NCBI RefSeq assembly: GCF_026213295.1 | Contig: NC_079413.1 | Location: 21,917,609 to 21,981,608 of the forward strand | Source: Gadus chalcogrammus | Taxonomy: Eukaryota > Chordata > Actinopteri > Gadiformes > Gadidae | Reading direction: 5' to 3' | DNA length: 64,000 nt | Shown here: one piece after another, positions 60,050-64,000 of the stretch | How the letters are laid out: every line of letters starts with the position of its first letter | How positions within the stretch are numbered: position 1 is the stretch's first letter | The notes under the pieces: generated by a model | What the model was told of the DNA's origin: nothing | Seen by the model: only the letters and a program-made list of their open reading frames with translations | Databases searched by the model: none | Position numbers and translations under genes: made by a program

Positions 60050-64000
<3,951 letters not shown>

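Overview
This is a stretch of vertebrate nuclear DNA, almost certainly from a ray-finned fish. It carries multi-exon genes with short GT-AG introns, CpG-rich promoters, tRNA-derived SINEs, short hAT-type elements and a very high load of dinucleotide repeats. That repeat density is a known trait of cod-like fish (Gadiformes), but the species is inference only.

Layout. The last exon of an unrecognised + strand gene sits at 127-449, followed by its 3'UTR. A repeat-rich gap follows. arl6ip1 (- strand, 6 exons, 203 aa) spans 7439-14061. It is head-to-head with srrm2 (+ strand, 13 coding exons, 16388-25368). Then come thoc6 (+, 13 exons, 26734-33463), a rab35-type gene (+, 6 coding exons, 35785-38736), anapc2 (-, 14 exons, 40450-53230), rnf25 (+, 10 exons, 54060-58882), and kat8 (+, first 7 coding exons, 60050-63542, running off the right edge). 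anapc2 and rnf25 are head-to-head with 829 bp between their start codons. rab35 and anapc2 converge.

The genes are housekeeping and do not form one pathway: ER shaping (arl6ip1), splicing (srrm2), mRNA export (thoc6), endocytic recycling (rab35), two ubiquitin ligase components (anapc2, rnf25) and a histone acetyltransferase (kat8). Exon boundaries were set by reading frame, splice phase and agreement with remembered family sequences. Summed exon lengths keep frame in every gene except one srrm2 exon and one thoc6 exon, which each show apparent indels.

The most unusual signal is a recurrent one. In anapc2 introns 9 and 13 and rab35 intron 3, tandem repeats begin inside the preceding exon and copy the exon's 3' end together with its 5' splice site. 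This creates 8, 7 and 2 extra GT donors respectively. In anapc2 intron 13 the reading frame stays open through the array. Other notable points are two GC-AG introns, two in-frame NAGNAG acceptors in rnf25, long UG/CA tracts next to splice sites, a perfect 20-bp-arm hairpin in a thoc6 intron, and four hAT-like elements with target-site duplications or remnants of them. No prokaryotic, viral or CRISPR features were seen.
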